Part shown: in pieces, positions 30,234 to 40,135 of the stretch
Layout: every line of letters starts with the position of its first letter
How positions within the stretch are numbered: the stretch's first letter is position 1
Assembly (NCBI GenBank): GCA_030529625.1
Contig: JAUMWN010000012.1
Location: 1-41,791 of the forward strand
DNA length: 41,791 bases
Direction: 5' to 3'
From: Coriobacteriales bacterium
GTDB taxonomy: Bacteria > Actinomycetota > Coriobacteriia > Coriobacteriales > Atopobiaceae
The notes under the pieces: model-generated
What the model saw: the letters and a program-made list of their open reading frames with translations, nothing else
The model's database searches: none
Told to the model about the DNA's origin: nothing
Translations under genes and position numbers: made by a program

Positions 30234-33173
30234 ATGAGCAACGCACGGAAGACGGACTACGCCACGCCCATGGCCCACATGGCCCCAGGCACCACGCACG
30301 CGGGCTTTGTGGTGACCAACGCGATCCCGCTTCCCGAGCTCTCGGGCGTCGCGTATGTGATGCGGCACGAGCAGACGGGCGCGCGCACGCTGTGGGTTGC
30401 CTGCGACGACGAGAACAAGGTGTTCTCGATCGCGTTCAAGACGCCGCCCGCAAACGACACGGGCGTGTTCCACATCATCGAGCACTCCGTGCTGTGCGGG
30501 TCGGAGTGTTTCCCGGTTAAGGAGCCGTTCGTCAACCTGCTCAAGACCTCCATGCAAACGTTCCTCAACGCCCTCACCTTTGCCGACAAGACCATGTACC
30601 CGGTGGCCTCCACCAACACCGCCGACCTCGAGAACCTGATGGACGTGTACCTGGACGCGGTGTTGCACCCCAACATCTACACCCGCCCGCGCATCTTTGA
30701 GCAGGAGGGCTGGCACTTGGAGCTCGGCGAGGACGGCAGCCTTGCCTACAACGGTGTCGTGTTCAACGAGATGAAGGGTGCCACGTCGGACCCCGACGAC
30801 GTGCTGGGGCTGGCCATGGACCGGGCGCTCTTCCCACAGACCGCTTACCGCTTTGAGTCGGGCGGCGACCCGCGTGCCATTCCCCAGCTCACCTACGAGG
30901 AGTTTGTCAATGCGCACGCGCGCCACTACGACCTGTCCAACAGCTACGTGATCCTGTATGGCGACATGGACGTGGAGCGTGAGCTTGCCTTTGTGGGCAA
31001 GCGCTTGTGCGCGGCGACGGTCCGCGACGCCGGGTCGCCCAACCCCCTGGAGCTGCAGGCGCCCGTCACGCCGCCGCCCTCGCGTGTGGAGATGGCCACC
31101 GCGCCCGAGAATGCCTCGGTGGCCTTGGGATACGTGCTGGGAACCGCCTCCGACCGCGAGCGCGTGCTGGCGTGCGACGTCCTGTTCGACGCCCTGGCGG
31201 GCTCCAACGAGGCCCCGCTCAAGCGTGCCCTGCTGGATGCCGGCCTTGCCGACGACGTGGTGGTGTCGCTTTTGGACGGCGAGCTGCAGCCGCGCGTGAT
31301 GATTCAGCTTAAGGGCGCCAAGCCGGGCGTGGCAGACGAGTTTTGCGAACTGGTTCAGACGACCTGCGCCAGGCTGGTCGAAAAGGGCATCGGGCATGAC
31401 CTGCTCGCTGCCTCGCTGGCCCAGGCGGAGTTCAACCTGCGTGAGCAGGACTTTGGCTCGTATCCCACGGGCATCGCGGTTGCCATACAGGTTATGTCGA
31501 GCTGGCTGTACGACGACGAGCGGCCCGTGGACTATCTGCGCTACGAGGACGAGCTCGCGCACATGAAGGCGGGACTCGACGACGGTTACTTCGAGCGCCT
31601 GCTGCGCGAGGTGGTGTGCCAGAGCGAGCACTGCGCGCAGGTGGAACTCGTTCCCGTGGTCGATGGCGCCGCGGCGCAGGAGGCCGCAGAGCTTGCTGAA
31701 CGCGCTGCCAAGATGAGCGAGGAGGACCGCAGGCGCATCGTCGAGGAGGTGAGCGCCCTGCGTGCCGAGCAGGAGGCTCCCGACGACCCGGCCGAGGTCG
31801 CCAAGCTGCCGCGCCTTGCGCTGTCAGACATCGACGAGGCGCGCGAGGATCCCGCGGGCGTCTGTGTGGAGGCACCGCTTCCGTGCATGTGGTACGACCT
31901 GGACACCCGTCACATCGACTACGTGTACCACTACTTCGACCTGCGGGGTCTCTCGTTTGAGGACATACCCTACGTGGGTGTGCTGTGCGACCTGCTGGGC
32001 AAGCTGGGCACGAGTGAGCACGACGCCGCGTCGCTCGACACCCTCATCGAGCTCAACCTGGGGTCTCTCAACTTCTTCGTGGAGGCCTACGCCTACGACG
32101 ACAACTTGCTGGAGTGCGCGCCCTTCCTCATCGTGGGGGCCTCGGCGCTTTCCGAGAAGGTCGATCGCCTCGCACAGATTCCCTGCGAAGTGTGGGGCAA
32201 GACGAGCTTTGCCGACACCGACCGCATCCTTGCGATTCTGCAGCAACGGCGCATCGTGCTTGAGCAGCAGTTTGTGAACGCGGGGCATGCCGCGGCCATG
32301 GCGCGCCTGGGGACGCACTACAGCGTTACCGCCAAGCTCGTGGGCTGGGTCTCGGGCATCGACTACTACGGGTTCCTCAAGGGGTTGCTGGCAGACTGGG
32401 ACGCGAACAAGGACGAGCTTCCCATGCGTCTCGCGCAGGTGGCGTCTTGTGTGTTTGGGGCAAACAACGCCGCGGTAACCTTTGTGGGTTCGGCGCAGGA
32501 CCTGGACCGATTCTGGGAGGTGGGCGGCAACCTGGGGCTGTCCCATGCGCAGGCCGCAGGACATGAGCTCCAGATCCCGGAGCCTGTGCCCGCAAACGAG
32601 GCGTTCGTGATTCCCTCCAACGTGTGCTACGTGGGTGCAGGCACTGGCAGGTCCGCACACAACGTGGACGACTGTGGCCTGTGGCAGGTGTGCCAGCGGA
32701 TCCTCTCGTACGACTACCTGTGGAACGAGGTGCGCGTTAAGGGCGGTGCCTACGGCTCGGGATTCAGGCATTTGCAAACGGGCCAGCAGCAGTTCTGGTC
32801 CTACCGGGACCCGGGCATCGACGCCACGCTCGCGCGCTACGACGCGGCCAGTGCCTGGCTCGAGAGCTGGGAGCCCACGGACGACGAGCTGGTGGGCTAC
32901 GTGGTGTCGGCGGTTGCGTCGCACGACTCGCCCGCAAAGCCTCGCCAGATAGCGCGTAGGCAGGATGCGCTGCGTCTTGCGGGCAAGCCCGCGGACTGGC
33001 GCGCCCGGGTGCGTGCCCAGCTGCTTGCGGCCACGCCGGATGCACTGCGCGACCTGGCACGGCCCCTCGCAGACGTGGCAACGCAGCGAACCGTGTGCGT
33101 CTTTGGCCCGGCAGAGGCCATCGAGGCCTCGGGCGTGGCCTTCGACACCGTCGTCGACCTCATGGGCGCCTAG
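30234..33173 (+). CDS. M16C zinc metalloprotease (PreP/Cym1-like)
   Basis: A 979-residue peptidase of the insulinase superfamily, subfamily M16C, which degrades peptides inside a large two-half chamber. The inverted zinc motif HIIEH is at residues 80-84, in [14 protein letters not shown]. The downstream [15 protein letters not shown] carries the third zinc ligand region, and [20 protein letters not shown] with YPVAS is typical of presequence-protease-like members. The C-terminal half ([12 protein letters not shown]) supplies the Arg/Tyr substrate site. The length matches PreP-type proteins. TTGGAGG lies 7 bases before ATG 30234. The protein is probably cytoplasmic, as no signal peptide is seen, and acts in peptide turnover. 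It is followed by the pcrA-like gene, 125 bases on, past another palindrome. Confidence 0.93.
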   Translation: MSNARKTDYATPMAHMAPGTTHAGFVVTNAIPLPELSGVAYVMRHEQTGARTLWVACDDENKVFSIAFKTPPANDTGVFHIIEHSVLCGSECFPVKEPFVNLLKTSMQTFLNALTFADKTMYPVASTNTADLENLMDVYLDAVLHPNIYTRPRIFEQEGWHLELGEDGSLAYNGVVFNEMKGATSDPDDVLGLAMDRALFPQTAYRFESGGDPRAIPQLTYEEFVNAHARHYDLSNSYVILYGDMDVERELAFVGKRLCAATVRDAGSPNPLELQAPVTPPPSRVEMATAPENASVALGYVLGTASDRERVLACDVLFDALAGSNEAPLKRALLDAGLADDVVVSLLDGELQPRVMIQLKGAKPGVADEFCELVQTTCARLVEKGIGHDLLAASLAQAEFNLREQDFGSYPTGIAVAIQVMSSWLYDDERPVDYLRYEDELAHMKAGLDDGYFERLLREVVCQSEHCAQVELVPVVDGAAAQEAAELAERAAKMSEEDRRRIVEEVSALRAEQEAPDDPAEVAKLPRLALSDIDEAREDPAGVCVEAPLPCMWYDLDTRHIDYVYHYFDLRGLSFEDIPYVGVLCDLLGKLGTSEHDAASLDTLIELNLGSLNFFVEAYAYDDNLLECAPFLIVGASALSEKVDRLAQIPCEVWGKTSFADTDRILAILQQRRIVLEQQFVNAGHAAAMARLGTHYSVTAKLVGWVSGIDYYGFLKGLLADWDANKDELPMRLAQVASCVFGANNAAVTFVGSAQDLDRFWEVGGNLGLSHAQAAGHELQIPEPVPANEAFVIPSNVCYVGAGTGRSAHNVDDCGLWQVCQRILSYDYLWNEVRVKGGAYGSGFRHLQTGQQQFWSYRDPGIDATLARYDAASAWLESWEPTDDELVGYVVSAVASHDSPAKPRQIARRQDALRLAGKPADWRARVRAQLLAATPDALRDLARPLADVATQRTVCVFGPAEAIEASGVAFDTVVDLMGA

Positions 33174-33176
33174 CAC

Positions 33177-33218
33177 CTGCGTTTGGGGCGCAGTCCCCTA
33201 AACGCAGGGGACTGCCCC
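33177..33218. repeat. GGGGACTGCCCC-type palindrome after the protease gene
   Basis: Overlapping inverted repeats. CTGCGTTTGGGG (33177-33188) pairs with CCCCTAAACGCAG (33195-33207) with one bulged base. GGGGCGCAGTCCCC (33185-33198) pairs with GGGGACTGCCCC (33207-33218) with two extra bases. Alternative folds are therefore possible. The core resembles the perfect palindrome at 24723. It begins 3 bases after the protease stop codon and may end its transcript. Confidence 0.6.
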
Positions 33219-33298
33219 CCAGTACAACCTCGCCGTCGAATCTGTCCCACGGGTTGGGTATTATGTACATCCCGCAATCTTGTAGCTTGGAGGCGCGC

Positions 33299-35680
33299 AT
33301 GTCCGTTGATCTTTCTGGCCTCAACCCTGCCCAGCGAGAGGCCGTGTTGTGCGTGGAGGGACCGTTGCTCGTGTTGGCTGGCGCTGGGTCGGGCAAGACG
33401 CGTGTGCTCACGCAGCGCATCGCACACCTGTTGGCCGACTGCGGCGTGCAGCCCTGGCAGGTGCTGGCCATCACCTTTACCAACAAGGCCGCCGCCGAGA
33501 TGCGCGAGCGCATTGCCGCGGCCGTTCCCAGCACGCGGGGCATGTGGGTGTGCACCTTCCATGCCATGTGCGTGCGCATGCTGCGCGAGGATGCGGACGC
33601 CGTGGGGTTTGCCCCCAACTTCTCTATCTACGATGACGACGACTCAAAGCGCCTGGTGCGCCAGATAATGGCCGACCTCGACATCGACCAAAAGCGCTTT
33701 CCGCTGCCGGCCATCCGCTCGCGCATCTCCGCGGCAAAGAATGCCATGGTGAGCCCCGATCAGCTGGAGGCTCAGGCGAGCAATCCCTACGACCGCGCCG
33801 CGGCGCGCGTGTACCACGAGCTGCAGCGCCAGCTAGCACGCGCCAACGCCATGGACTTCGACGACCTGCTGGTTAAGGCCTACGAGCTGCTCTCAAAGAA
33901 TCCAGCCATCCTGGACGCCTACCAAGAGCGTTTTAGGCACATCAGCGTGGACGAGTACCAGGATACCAACCACGTGCAGTACGCCATCACCAACCTGCTG
34001 GCCAAGAAGTACCAAAACCTCATGGTGGTGGGTGACGACGACCAGTCCATTTACTCCTGGCGTGGCGCCGACATAAAGAACATCCTTGCGTTTGAGAAGG
34101 ACTACCCGCAGGCCCACGTGGTAAAGCTCGAGCAGAACTATCGCTCCACAGGTCACATCCTCGCGGCGGCCAACGCCGTGGTGGCCAACAACTCCCGCCG
34201 TACCTCCAAGCGCCTCTTTACCGAGGCGGGGGACGGCGAGCTCGTGCATGTGTTTCAGGCGTCGGACGAGCGCGACGAGGGTCGCTGGATTGGCTCGCAG
34301 ATAGAGAAGCTGCACGATAAGGGCACGAGCTACGACGACATGGCCGTGTTCTACCGCACCAACGCGCAGTCGCGCATCCTGGAAGACATGCTGCTGCGTG
34401 CCGGCGTGCCCTACAAGCTGGTTGGCGGCACGCGCTTCTTTGACCGAGCCGAGATTCGCGACGTGATGGCCTACCTCAAGCTCGTGGTAAACCCTAACGA
34501 CGATGTGAGCGCCCATCGCGTGGTAAACACGCCTCGGCGCGGCATTGGCGCCGCGAGCATCGCGAAGATAGACAGTTACGCCGCCACCAACGGGCTCTCG
34601 TTCTTCTCGGCGGCACAGGCGTGCATCGCCGAGCAGGGGTTGCTGGGCGCAAAGGCACGCAACTCGCTGGCCGAGTGGGTGGGCGTGATCGAGCACGCGC
34701 GGCACTTCTCGGGAGAGCTCGTGCAGGTGGTGCAGGCCATCGTGGACCGCTCGGGACTCATGCAGGCACTTGAGGCGGAGCACACCGTGGAGGCGGACAG
34801 CCGCCTGGAGAACATCCAGGAGTTCTTTGGCGTCGCGGCCGAGTTCGACGAGACGCACGACAACGTGACGGGAACCCTGGAGAGCCTGCGGCAGCTGCGC
34901 GAGGCGGGCGAGCTGGATGCCGGCGTCGCAGTCGATGCTGTGCCCGCTGGTGAGGTTGCCCTGCCCGACGTGGCATCACAAAAGCTGCCTGCCTTTATGG
35001 AGTGGTTGGCGCTGCGCAGCGACCTGGACACGCTTGCCGGCCAGACGCATGCCGTGACGTTGATGACGGTGCACGCGGCAAAGGGCCTGGAGTTCCCCGT
35101 GGTGTTCGTGTCGGGCATGGAGGAGGGTCTGTTCCCGCACATCACCGGCAAAGACGAGCCCGGGCACATGGAGGAGGAGCGCAGGCTCGCCTACGTCGCC
35201 ATCACCCGCGCCGAGAAGAGCCTGTACCTCACCTATGCGGCAACGCGCCGCATGTACGGCTCCGTACAGGCAAATCCGCGTAGCTGTTTTGTGGACGAGA
35301 TTCCGACTGAGCACGTGGACGCCATTGGTGTGGGGTCATCGGGTTTTGCCGGCGTGGGTTGGGAGAAGCGCGGGGACCGACACGGGACCTTTGGCTCGGG
35401 ACGTGGCTCTGCGGTATATGGCGGTCATGTGTTTGGCCAGCGCACGCGCTCCACGGGCGGAGCCGTTGGCTCCAGACAGCAGGGGCGCCCCGCGCCCATC
35501 CGCGCCGACGAGGCCAAGGCGCGCGAGATCTTTGCGGTGGGCGACAGCGTCTCGCATAAGACCTTTGGCCCCGGCAAGGTCGTGGGGGTCTCGGGAGACA
35601 TAATAGAAGTGCAGTTCAGCCGCACGGGCGCCCGCAAGAAGCTCATGCGCGGGTTCGCGCCCATAGTAAAGGTGGGGTAG
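33299..35680 (+). CDS. pcrA: ATP-dependent DNA helicase PcrA/UvrD
   Basis: A 793-residue superfamily 1A 3'-5' helicase for repair and replication-fork maintenance. It opens [20 protein letters not shown] (Q motif), with Walker A AGAGSGKT at 27-34, [15 protein letters not shown] (Ia), [13 protein letters not shown] (motif II), [20 protein letters not shown] (III), LEQNYRST (IV), [19 protein letters not shown] (V) and [20 protein letters not shown] (VI). The tail [20 protein letters not shown] is the Tudor-like C-terminal domain of PcrA. ATG 33299 has TTGGAGG upstream; the open frame runs further back, but that part is not conserved sequence. It ends 20 bases from the convergent degV gene. Confidence 0.95.
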   Translation: MSVDLSGLNPAQREAVLCVEGPLLVLAGAGSGKTRVLTQRIAHLLADCGVQPWQVLAITFTNKAAAEMRERIAAAVPSTRGMWVCTFHAMCVRMLREDADAVGFAPNFSIYDDDDSKRLVRQIMADLDIDQKRFPLPAIRSRISAAKNAMVSPDQLEAQASNPYDRAAARVYHELQRQLARANAMDFDDLLVKAYELLSKNPAILDAYQERFRHISVDEYQDTNHVQYAITNLLAKKYQNLMVVGDDDQSIYSWRGADIKNILAFEKDYPQAHVVKLEQNYRSTGHILAAANAVVANNSRRTSKRLFTEAGDGELVHVFQASDERDEGRWIGSQIEKLHDKGTSYDDMAVFYRTNAQSRILEDMLLRAGVPYKLVGGTRFFDRAEIRDVMAYLKLVVNPNDDVSAHRVVNTPRRGIGAASIAKIDSYAATNGLSFFSAAQACIAEQGLLGAKARNSLAEWVGVIEHARHFSGELVQVVQAIVDRSGLMQALEAEHTVEADSRLENIQEFFGVAAEFDETHDNVTGTLESLRQLREAGELDAGVAVDAVPAGEVALPDVASQKLPAFMEWLALRSDLDTLAGQTHAVTLMTVHAAKGLEFPVVFVSGMEEGLFPHITGKDEPGHMEEERRLAYVAITRAEKSLYLTYAATRRMYGSVQANPRSCFVDEIPTEHVDAIGVGSSGFAGVGWEKRGDRHGTFGSGRGSAVYGGHVFGQRTRSTGGAVGSRQQGRPAPIRADEAKAREIFAVGDSVSHKTFGPGKVVGVSGDIIEVQFSRTGARKKLMRGFAPIVKVG

Positions 35681-35700
35681 GGCCGGCGCAACGCCCAGGT

Positions 35701-36558
35701 CTACGCAGGCTGCACACCCAGGCCCACGAGGTCTGGACCGGTGTGCACGATGAGGTCGGGCGTGAGGCCGGAGCGCACGACCTCGGCGATGTTGTCGATT
35801 TGGGCACGCAAGCTGTCTTCCAGCTGGTCGAACAGGTCCTGGTCGTTCGTGCAGCAAATGCCAACGCGCACGGCGGGGTAGCGTGCCGCGCGGTCGCGCA
35901 CGAGGCGAACCTGGGTGTCTATGGCACGGTCCCACCCTCGGGCCTTACGGGCGACCACGTACCGCCCGTCCTTGTCGCACGTGATTACCGGCTTGATGTT
36001 AAGTGCGCTGCCCAGGCGGTAGGTCACCGTGTTGATGCGGCCGCCGTGGTACAGGTAGTCGAGCGTCTTGGTGGCAAAGAACACGTCGCTTTGCTCCGCA
36101 AGATCGCGGAGCCTGGCGTTGAGCTCGCCAAAGGGCACGCCGTCCTCGACCATGCGCACGGCCTGCATCACCACCATGCCAGCAACGACGCCAATGCTCT
36201 TGGTGTCTATCACCACGAGGGGAAAGTCGTCCACCAGGCGCGAGACCATGCACACCGTCTGGTACGTGGCCGAGAGCGTGCCCGAGATGGTAACGAACAC
36301 GCCGCATGTATACCCGTCGTCGCGCGCCTGCTCCAGCGCGCTCAGGATCTGCTGCGGAGCGGGCAGGGACGTGGAGGGAATCTCGGTGTCAAAGTGGTCG
36401 ATCACCTCTTGGGTGGTAATGTCCACGCCGCTTTTGTAGGTGCTGCCGTCCTTGTAGTTAATGAGGAGGGGAACGATGCGTACGTCGTGCTCGCGCGCAA
36501 AGTCCAGGGGCGTGTTGGTGCCCGAGTCGGTAAGAATCGCAATGCGTTGGTCGTTCAT
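35701..36558 (-). CDS. DegV family fatty-acid-binding protein
   Basis: A 285-residue protein of the DegV/FakB family. These proteins bind a fatty acid and, with a FakA kinase, feed it into phospholipid synthesis. The family blocks are RIAILTDSGTNTPLDFAREH at the N-terminus, PTSLPAPQQILSA-like IPSTSLPAPQQ, ISGTLSATYQT near residue 92, VIDTKSIGVVAGMVV, and TLDYLYHGGRIN near 165 (the usual YLxxGGRI). Ser in TDSG and in PSTS line the lipid head-group site. GAGGAAG lies 3-4 bases before ATG 36558. The gene is divergent from nhaA. The actual ligand is not known. Confidence 0.93.
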   Translation of the reverse strand: MNDQRIAILTDSGTNTPLDFAREHDVRIVPLLINYKDGSTYKSGVDITTQEVIDHFDTEIPSTSLPAPQQILSALEQARDDGYTCGVFVTISGTLSATYQTVCMVSRLVDDFPLVVIDTKSIGVVAGMVVMQAVRMVEDGVPFGELNARLRDLAEQSDVFFATKTLDYLYHGGRINTVTYRLGSALNIKPVITCDKDGRYVVARKARGWDRAIDTQVRLVRDRAARYPAVRVGICCTNDQDLFDQLEDSLRAQIDNIAEVVRSGLTPDLIVHTGPDLVGLGVQPA

Positions 36559-36669
36559 GCTTCCTCGCGTAACGTATTCGCTGCCTCGATATGCGCACGT
36601 TTCGGTATGCGCAAAAGTCAAATGGGCAGTATAGCGCTTGCGGTACTATGATGTGTCGGGGAGGTAGCC

Positions 36670-38103
36670 ATGAGTATACTCGGTCACGAGAAATACGAAG
36701 AAGAGGTACCAGAGGTGCTGGAGCTGGACAACACCAGCAGTATGCGCCGATTCATCTTTGACGAGCCCGCGGTTATCCGGCGCCTTGAGCAGCGCTCGAC
36801 GTTTGAGGGCGTCACCTCAAACGGAACCATAGCCGCCGCGGCCATGGTGTTTGCGGCCATTCTGGCGGTGGTGGTGGCAAATTCTCCCATCCACCATCTC
36901 GTGACAGAGGTGCTTGAGTTCCGGATTGGGTTTGAGATAGGGCCCATCACGGCGGGCATGCCCATAGAGGCTTTTATCAACGACGGGCTCATGGCCGTGT
37001 TCTTCTTCCTAGTGGGCATAGAGCTCAAGTACGAGATGACCGTGGGCCAGCTCAGGCGTCCGCGTCAGGCGGCGCTTCCCATGCTTGCCGCGGTGGGCGG
37101 CGTTGCCGTGCCGGCGCTCATCTTTTTATTCTTTAACCACAACGGTACCGAGAGTGGCTGGGCCATACCTATCGCGACCGACATCGCATTTGCGCTTGGT
37201 GTGATGTCGCTTTTGGGGAACCGCATCGCGCCCGAGACCAAGGTTTTCTTCCAAACGCTGGCAATCGCCGACGATATCCTTGCCATCGTGGTGCTTGCGG
37301 CCTGCTATGGGCAGACCCCCAACATCTCGTGGTGCGCGGCCTCGGTGGGTGCATTGCTCGTCTTGGCGATGCTTGCCGGCGCGAAGGTCTATACGCTCAA
37401 GCCGTACATGATCGTGGGTGTGGTGCTGTGGTTTTGCCTGCTCATGTCGGGCATCCATGCCACGCTCGCCGGCGTGATGGTGGCGTTCTTCCTTCCGGCG
37501 CAGTCCGACGTGCGCCTTACGTCGCTGCACGACTGGCTGGACGGGTGGGCGACCGAGCTGGACGACCGCTACGATGACGAGTCGCACGTGCTGGGCCAGC
37601 ACGACTTCACTGACGATGCGCGCATCGTGGAGCGCGTGATGCATCACGTTACGCCGCCCCTGCTGCGTGCCGAGCGCTACATCGCGGTGTTCGTGAACTT
37701 CTTCGTGTTGCCGCTGTTTGCCTTTGCCAACGCACAGGTGCGCCTGGTGGGCGTGAACATCGCAGACATCGTGGGCAACTCGGTAACGCAGGGAGCTTTC
37801 TTTGGTGCGGTGCTGGGCAAGCCCATCGGCATCATACTGGTTACCGTGCTGCTGGTGCGCATTGGGTTTGCCAAGCTGCCGCGCAACATGGACTGGATGC
37901 AGGTGGTCGCCGTGGGCATTATGGGTGGTCTTGGGTTTACCATGTCCATTCTCATTTCTGGGCTGGCGTATACCGACGTTGGCCTGGTGATGGCGGCCAA
38001 ATGCGCGATTCTGGCAGGTTCGGTGGTGGCCTCGCTTTTGGGCATCGCATACGTGCACATCGCGGAGGCCGCAAGGGGTGCCCGCCGTCACGAAAGGACG
38101 TAA
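36670..38103 (+). CDS. nhaA: Na+/H+ antiporter NhaA
   Basis: A 477-residue membrane antiporter that exchanges sodium for protons and helps control pH and salt. INDGLMAVFFFLVGIELKYE is a signature segment. The paired aspartates of the ion site lie in QTLAIADDILAIVVLA, and IATDIAFALGV is the unwound-helix segment. Eleven to twelve TM helices are expected. It is longer than E. coli NhaA (388 residues): it has an N-terminal cytoplasmic extension of about 50 residues and a charged loop of ~90 residues (DWLDGWATELDDRYDDESHV and following) between helices, as in many actinobacterial forms. GGGAGG precedes ATG 36670; a TACTAT at 36644 may be the -10. A small gene follows 2 bases after the stop. Confidence 0.95.
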   Translation: MSILGHEKYEEEVPEVLELDNTSSMRRFIFDEPAVIRRLEQRSTFEGVTSNGTIAAAAMVFAAILAVVVANSPIHHLVTEVLEFRIGFEIGPITAGMPIEAFINDGLMAVFFFLVGIELKYEMTVGQLRRPRQAALPMLAAVGGVAVPALIFLFFNHNGTESGWAIPIATDIAFALGVMSLLGNRIAPETKVFFQTLAIADDILAIVVLAACYGQTPNISWCAASVGALLVLAMLAGAKVYTLKPYMIVGVVLWFCLLMSGIHATLAGVMVAFFLPAQSDVRLTSLHDWLDGWATELDDRYDDESHVLGQHDFTDDARIVERVMHHVTPPLLRAERYIAVFVNFFVLPLFAFANAQVRLVGVNIADIVGNSVTQGAFFGAVLGKPIGIILVTVLLVRIGFAKLPRNMDWMQVVAVGIMGGLGFTMSILISGLAYTDVGLVMAAKCAILAGSVVASLLGIAYVHIAEAARGARRHERT

Positions 38104-38105
38104 CC

Positions 38106-38366
38106 GTGATTTCTCCGTCTCATCCATCCGAGGAGTTTGGCGAGCTGCAGCGACTCGTGGACGATCTGTACCGCGTGAACCCCTCTCAGGCTGTGCCGCG
38201 CATGGACGTGCTGGTGCGCGCCGAGGTTAACGACCTCTCGGACGACCTCATGGAGGTGGTGGAGCTGCTGCCTGCCGGCGCATACAAGCGCCACCGCCTG
38301 TGCGACCAGCTCAACTCCATCATCACCGCCCACGGCTGGGCTTACCTCTACGGCACGGTGGAGTAG
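38106..38366 (+). CDS. small hypothetical protein, possibly coupled to nhaA
   Basis: An 86-residue, soluble, mostly helical protein. I do not recognise a family. It has ELQRLVDDLYRVNPSQAVPR, an acidic helix (DDLMEVVELLPAG) and a well-ordered end (LCDQLNSIITAHGWAYLYGT), so it looks like a folded domain and not a chance frame. The start is GTG 38106, two bases after the nhaA stop, with AAAGGA 8 bases upstream inside the nhaA end. This tight spacing implies co-translation with the antiporter. A role in regulating NhaA is possible but unsupported beyond position. Confidence 0.7.
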   Translation: MISPSHPSEEFGELQRLVDDLYRVNPSQAVPRMDVLVRAEVNDLSDDLMEVVELLPAGAYKRHRLCDQLNSIITAHGWAYLYGTVE

Positions 38367-38418
38367 CGCCACAGCATGTACTCGGGTGTTTTCTCGGCGT
38401 CCCATCGCACGCAGCCGC

Positions 38419-38424
38419 TATACT
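38419..38424 (+). promoter_or_regulatory. possible -10 for the aminotransferase gene
   Basis: TATACT lies 34 bases before GTG 38458 in the 91-base gap after the small gene. No clear -35 is present. The AAGGAGG ribosome site lies between the box and the start codon. Confidence 0.4.
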
Positions 38425-38457
38425 AGTGCGCGATACCACAGCGGCAAGGAGGCAACG

Positions 38458-39741
38458 GTGACGTCTGCATACCAAAACATGAGCGACCAGGAGCTCAACA
38501 GCACCATCAAACAGCTCGAGGCACAGGCGGACGAGGTCCGCGCGCGCGGGCTCAAGCTGGACATGGCGCGTGGCAAGCCAAGCGTGGAGCAGACGAACCT
38601 CTCGCGTCCCATGCTGGACCTGCTCACCAGCTCCTCAACGCTCGTCGACGAGGGCGTTCCCGCCGACAACTACGGCTTTCCCGATGGACTGCCCTCGGCA
38701 CGCAGGCTCGCGGCCGACCTTTTGGGCGTTGACGCGGCCAACGTGGTGGTGAGCGGGTCGTCGAGCCTCAACCTCATGCACGATACGGTTGTAAACGCAT
38801 ACACCCATGGCATTGGTGGCAACGAGCCGTGGTGCAGGCAGGGCGAGATCAAGTTCCTGTGCCCAAGCCCCGGATACGACCGCCACTTTGCGGTGACCGA
38901 GCGCTACGGCATAACCAACGTGCCCATCCCCATGAACGACGACGGCCCCAACATGGACGAGGTCGAGCGCCTCGTACAGACCGACGCCACCGTAAAGGGC
39001 ATTTGGTGCGTTCCCAAATACGCCAACCCCACCGGCATCACCTATTCTGCCGAGGTCGTGCGCCGGTTTGCGGCGCTCAAGCCCGCGGCGCCGGACTTCC
39101 GCATCTTTTGGGACAACGCCTACATCGTGCATGACCTGGATGAGAATGGCGACGAGCTGCTCAACATATTCCAGGCGCTCGACGAGGTGGGTGCCACCAA
39201 CCTGGTGTATGAGTTCGCCTCGACGGCAAAGGTCACCTTCCCCAGCTCGGGCATGGCGTTTGTTACCGCAAGCCCGGCAGACATCGCCGAGCTGCGCTCG
39301 GCGTTTGCCATCGAGCGCGTGAGTCCCGAGAAGATCTCGCAGCTCGCGCACGTGCTGTTCCTGCGTGACGTGGACGGCATCCGCGCGCATATGGCCAAGC
39401 ACGCCCAGGTGCTGCGTCCGCGCTTCGACCTGGTGCAGCGCAAGCTCACGCAGGGCCTGGGGGACCTGGGCATCGCGACGTGGACCAATCCCCGCGGCGG
39501 CTACTTCGTCTCGTTCGACGGACCGCAGGGCTCGGCGAAGGCAATCGTGTCGCTCATGGCCGATCTGGGCGTGACGCTTACCGGTGCGGGAGCCACGTGG
39601 CCGTATGGCAAGGATCCCCGCGACTCCAACATTCGCATTGCCCCCACGTTCCCGTCGCTTGCCGACCTCGATGCGGCGCTCGACGTGTTCGTGCTTGCCG
39701 TCAAGCTCGTGGCGGCGCGCCTGGAGCAGGCACAGCGCTAG
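38458..39741 (+). CDS. aspartate aminotransferase, MocR-type (subgroup Ic) family
   Basis: A 427-residue PLP enzyme of the aminotransferase class I fold, subgroup found as the main aspartate transaminase of corynebacteria. It transfers the amino group between aspartate and 2-oxoglutarate. GLKLDMARGKPSVEQTNLSR near the start, NYGFPDGLPSARRLAADLLG, KGIWCVPKYANPTGITYS (Asn-Pro-Thr-Gly), FRIFWDNAYIVHDL (the cofactor Asp and Tyr) and FASTAKVTFPSSGMAF with the PLP lysine are all present. IRIAPTFPS holds the substrate-carboxylate Arg. No DNA-binding domain is attached, so it is not a regulator. GTG 38458 is preferred because AAGGAGG sits 6 bases upstream. Confidence 0.91.
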   Translation: MTSAYQNMSDQELNSTIKQLEAQADEVRARGLKLDMARGKPSVEQTNLSRPMLDLLTSSSTLVDEGVPADNYGFPDGLPSARRLAADLLGVDAANVVVSGSSSLNLMHDTVVNAYTHGIGGNEPWCRQGEIKFLCPSPGYDRHFAVTERYGITNVPIPMNDDGPNMDEVERLVQTDATVKGIWCVPKYANPTGITYSAEVVRRFAALKPAAPDFRIFWDNAYIVHDLDENGDELLNIFQALDEVGATNLVYEFASTAKVTFPSSGMAFVTASPADIAELRSAFAIERVSPEKISQLAHVLFLRDVDGIRAHMAKHAQVLRPRFDLVQRKLTQGLGDLGIATWTNPRGGYFVSFDGPQGSAKAIVSLMADLGVTLTGAGATWPYGKDPRDSNIRIAPTFPSLADLDAALDVFVLAVKLVAARLEQAQR

Positions 39742-39805
39742 GGTTGGCCTCAAGAAGGACGACTGTCCCATAGGAAGAGTTCCCTTTTGAGGGGAGGACG
39801 CAATT

Positions 39806-39861
39806 AGTGTACAGCCGATCGCCCCAGGATTCCGGTAGAACCGGTCCGACGCCTGTACACT
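39806..39861. repeat. palindrome with AGTGTACAG ends
   Basis: AGTGTACAG (39806-39814) and CTGTACACT (39853-39861) are exact inverted repeats. Inside, GGATTCCGGT and ACCGGTCC form a second stem around AGA. The ends resemble the GTGTACAC arms at 1152 and 1307. It abuts the larger palindrome at 39863. Confidence 0.6.
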
Positions 39862-39862
39862 C

Positions 39863-39967
39863 GGGACAAAGGTGACGGGGACGTTTGTCCCACCTGGTGG
39901 GACGCAGACGGCCATTCCCGGTCTGTGGCCCGAGTTCTGGGACAAACGTCCCCGTCACCTTTGTCCC
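39863..39967. repeat. perfect 30-base inverted repeat
   Basis: The arms 39863-39892 and 39938-39967 are exact inverted repeats; they begin GGGACAAAGGTGACGGGGAC and end GTTTGTCCCA. The 45-base loop holds a small stem of CAGAC and GTCTG. The element and its neighbour at 39806 take up much of the 394-base gap between the aminotransferase and the TPR gene. The remainder (39968-40135) has a TAGAAT at 40025 that could be a -10 for the TPR gene. Confidence 0.75.
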
Positions 39968-40135
39968 TCGCCCATCTCCGATGAGCAATTTTCTGGGATT
40001 TGCGTCATGCGGCCCCAAGTTATGTAGAATGGGCAAACGTGTCTGCCGTCGCTTGACGGCTGATGCGTCATAGGCATAACTCTAATGATTGCACTACGAA
40101 CTCCGTGGTGTGTGCGGTTGGAAGGCAGGGCAAGC

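Noticed and set aside
30216..31631. 471-residue minus-strand frame opposite the M16C protease
   Set aside because: The plus strand carries an unambiguous protease; the antisense product has no recognisable motif and no ribosome site.
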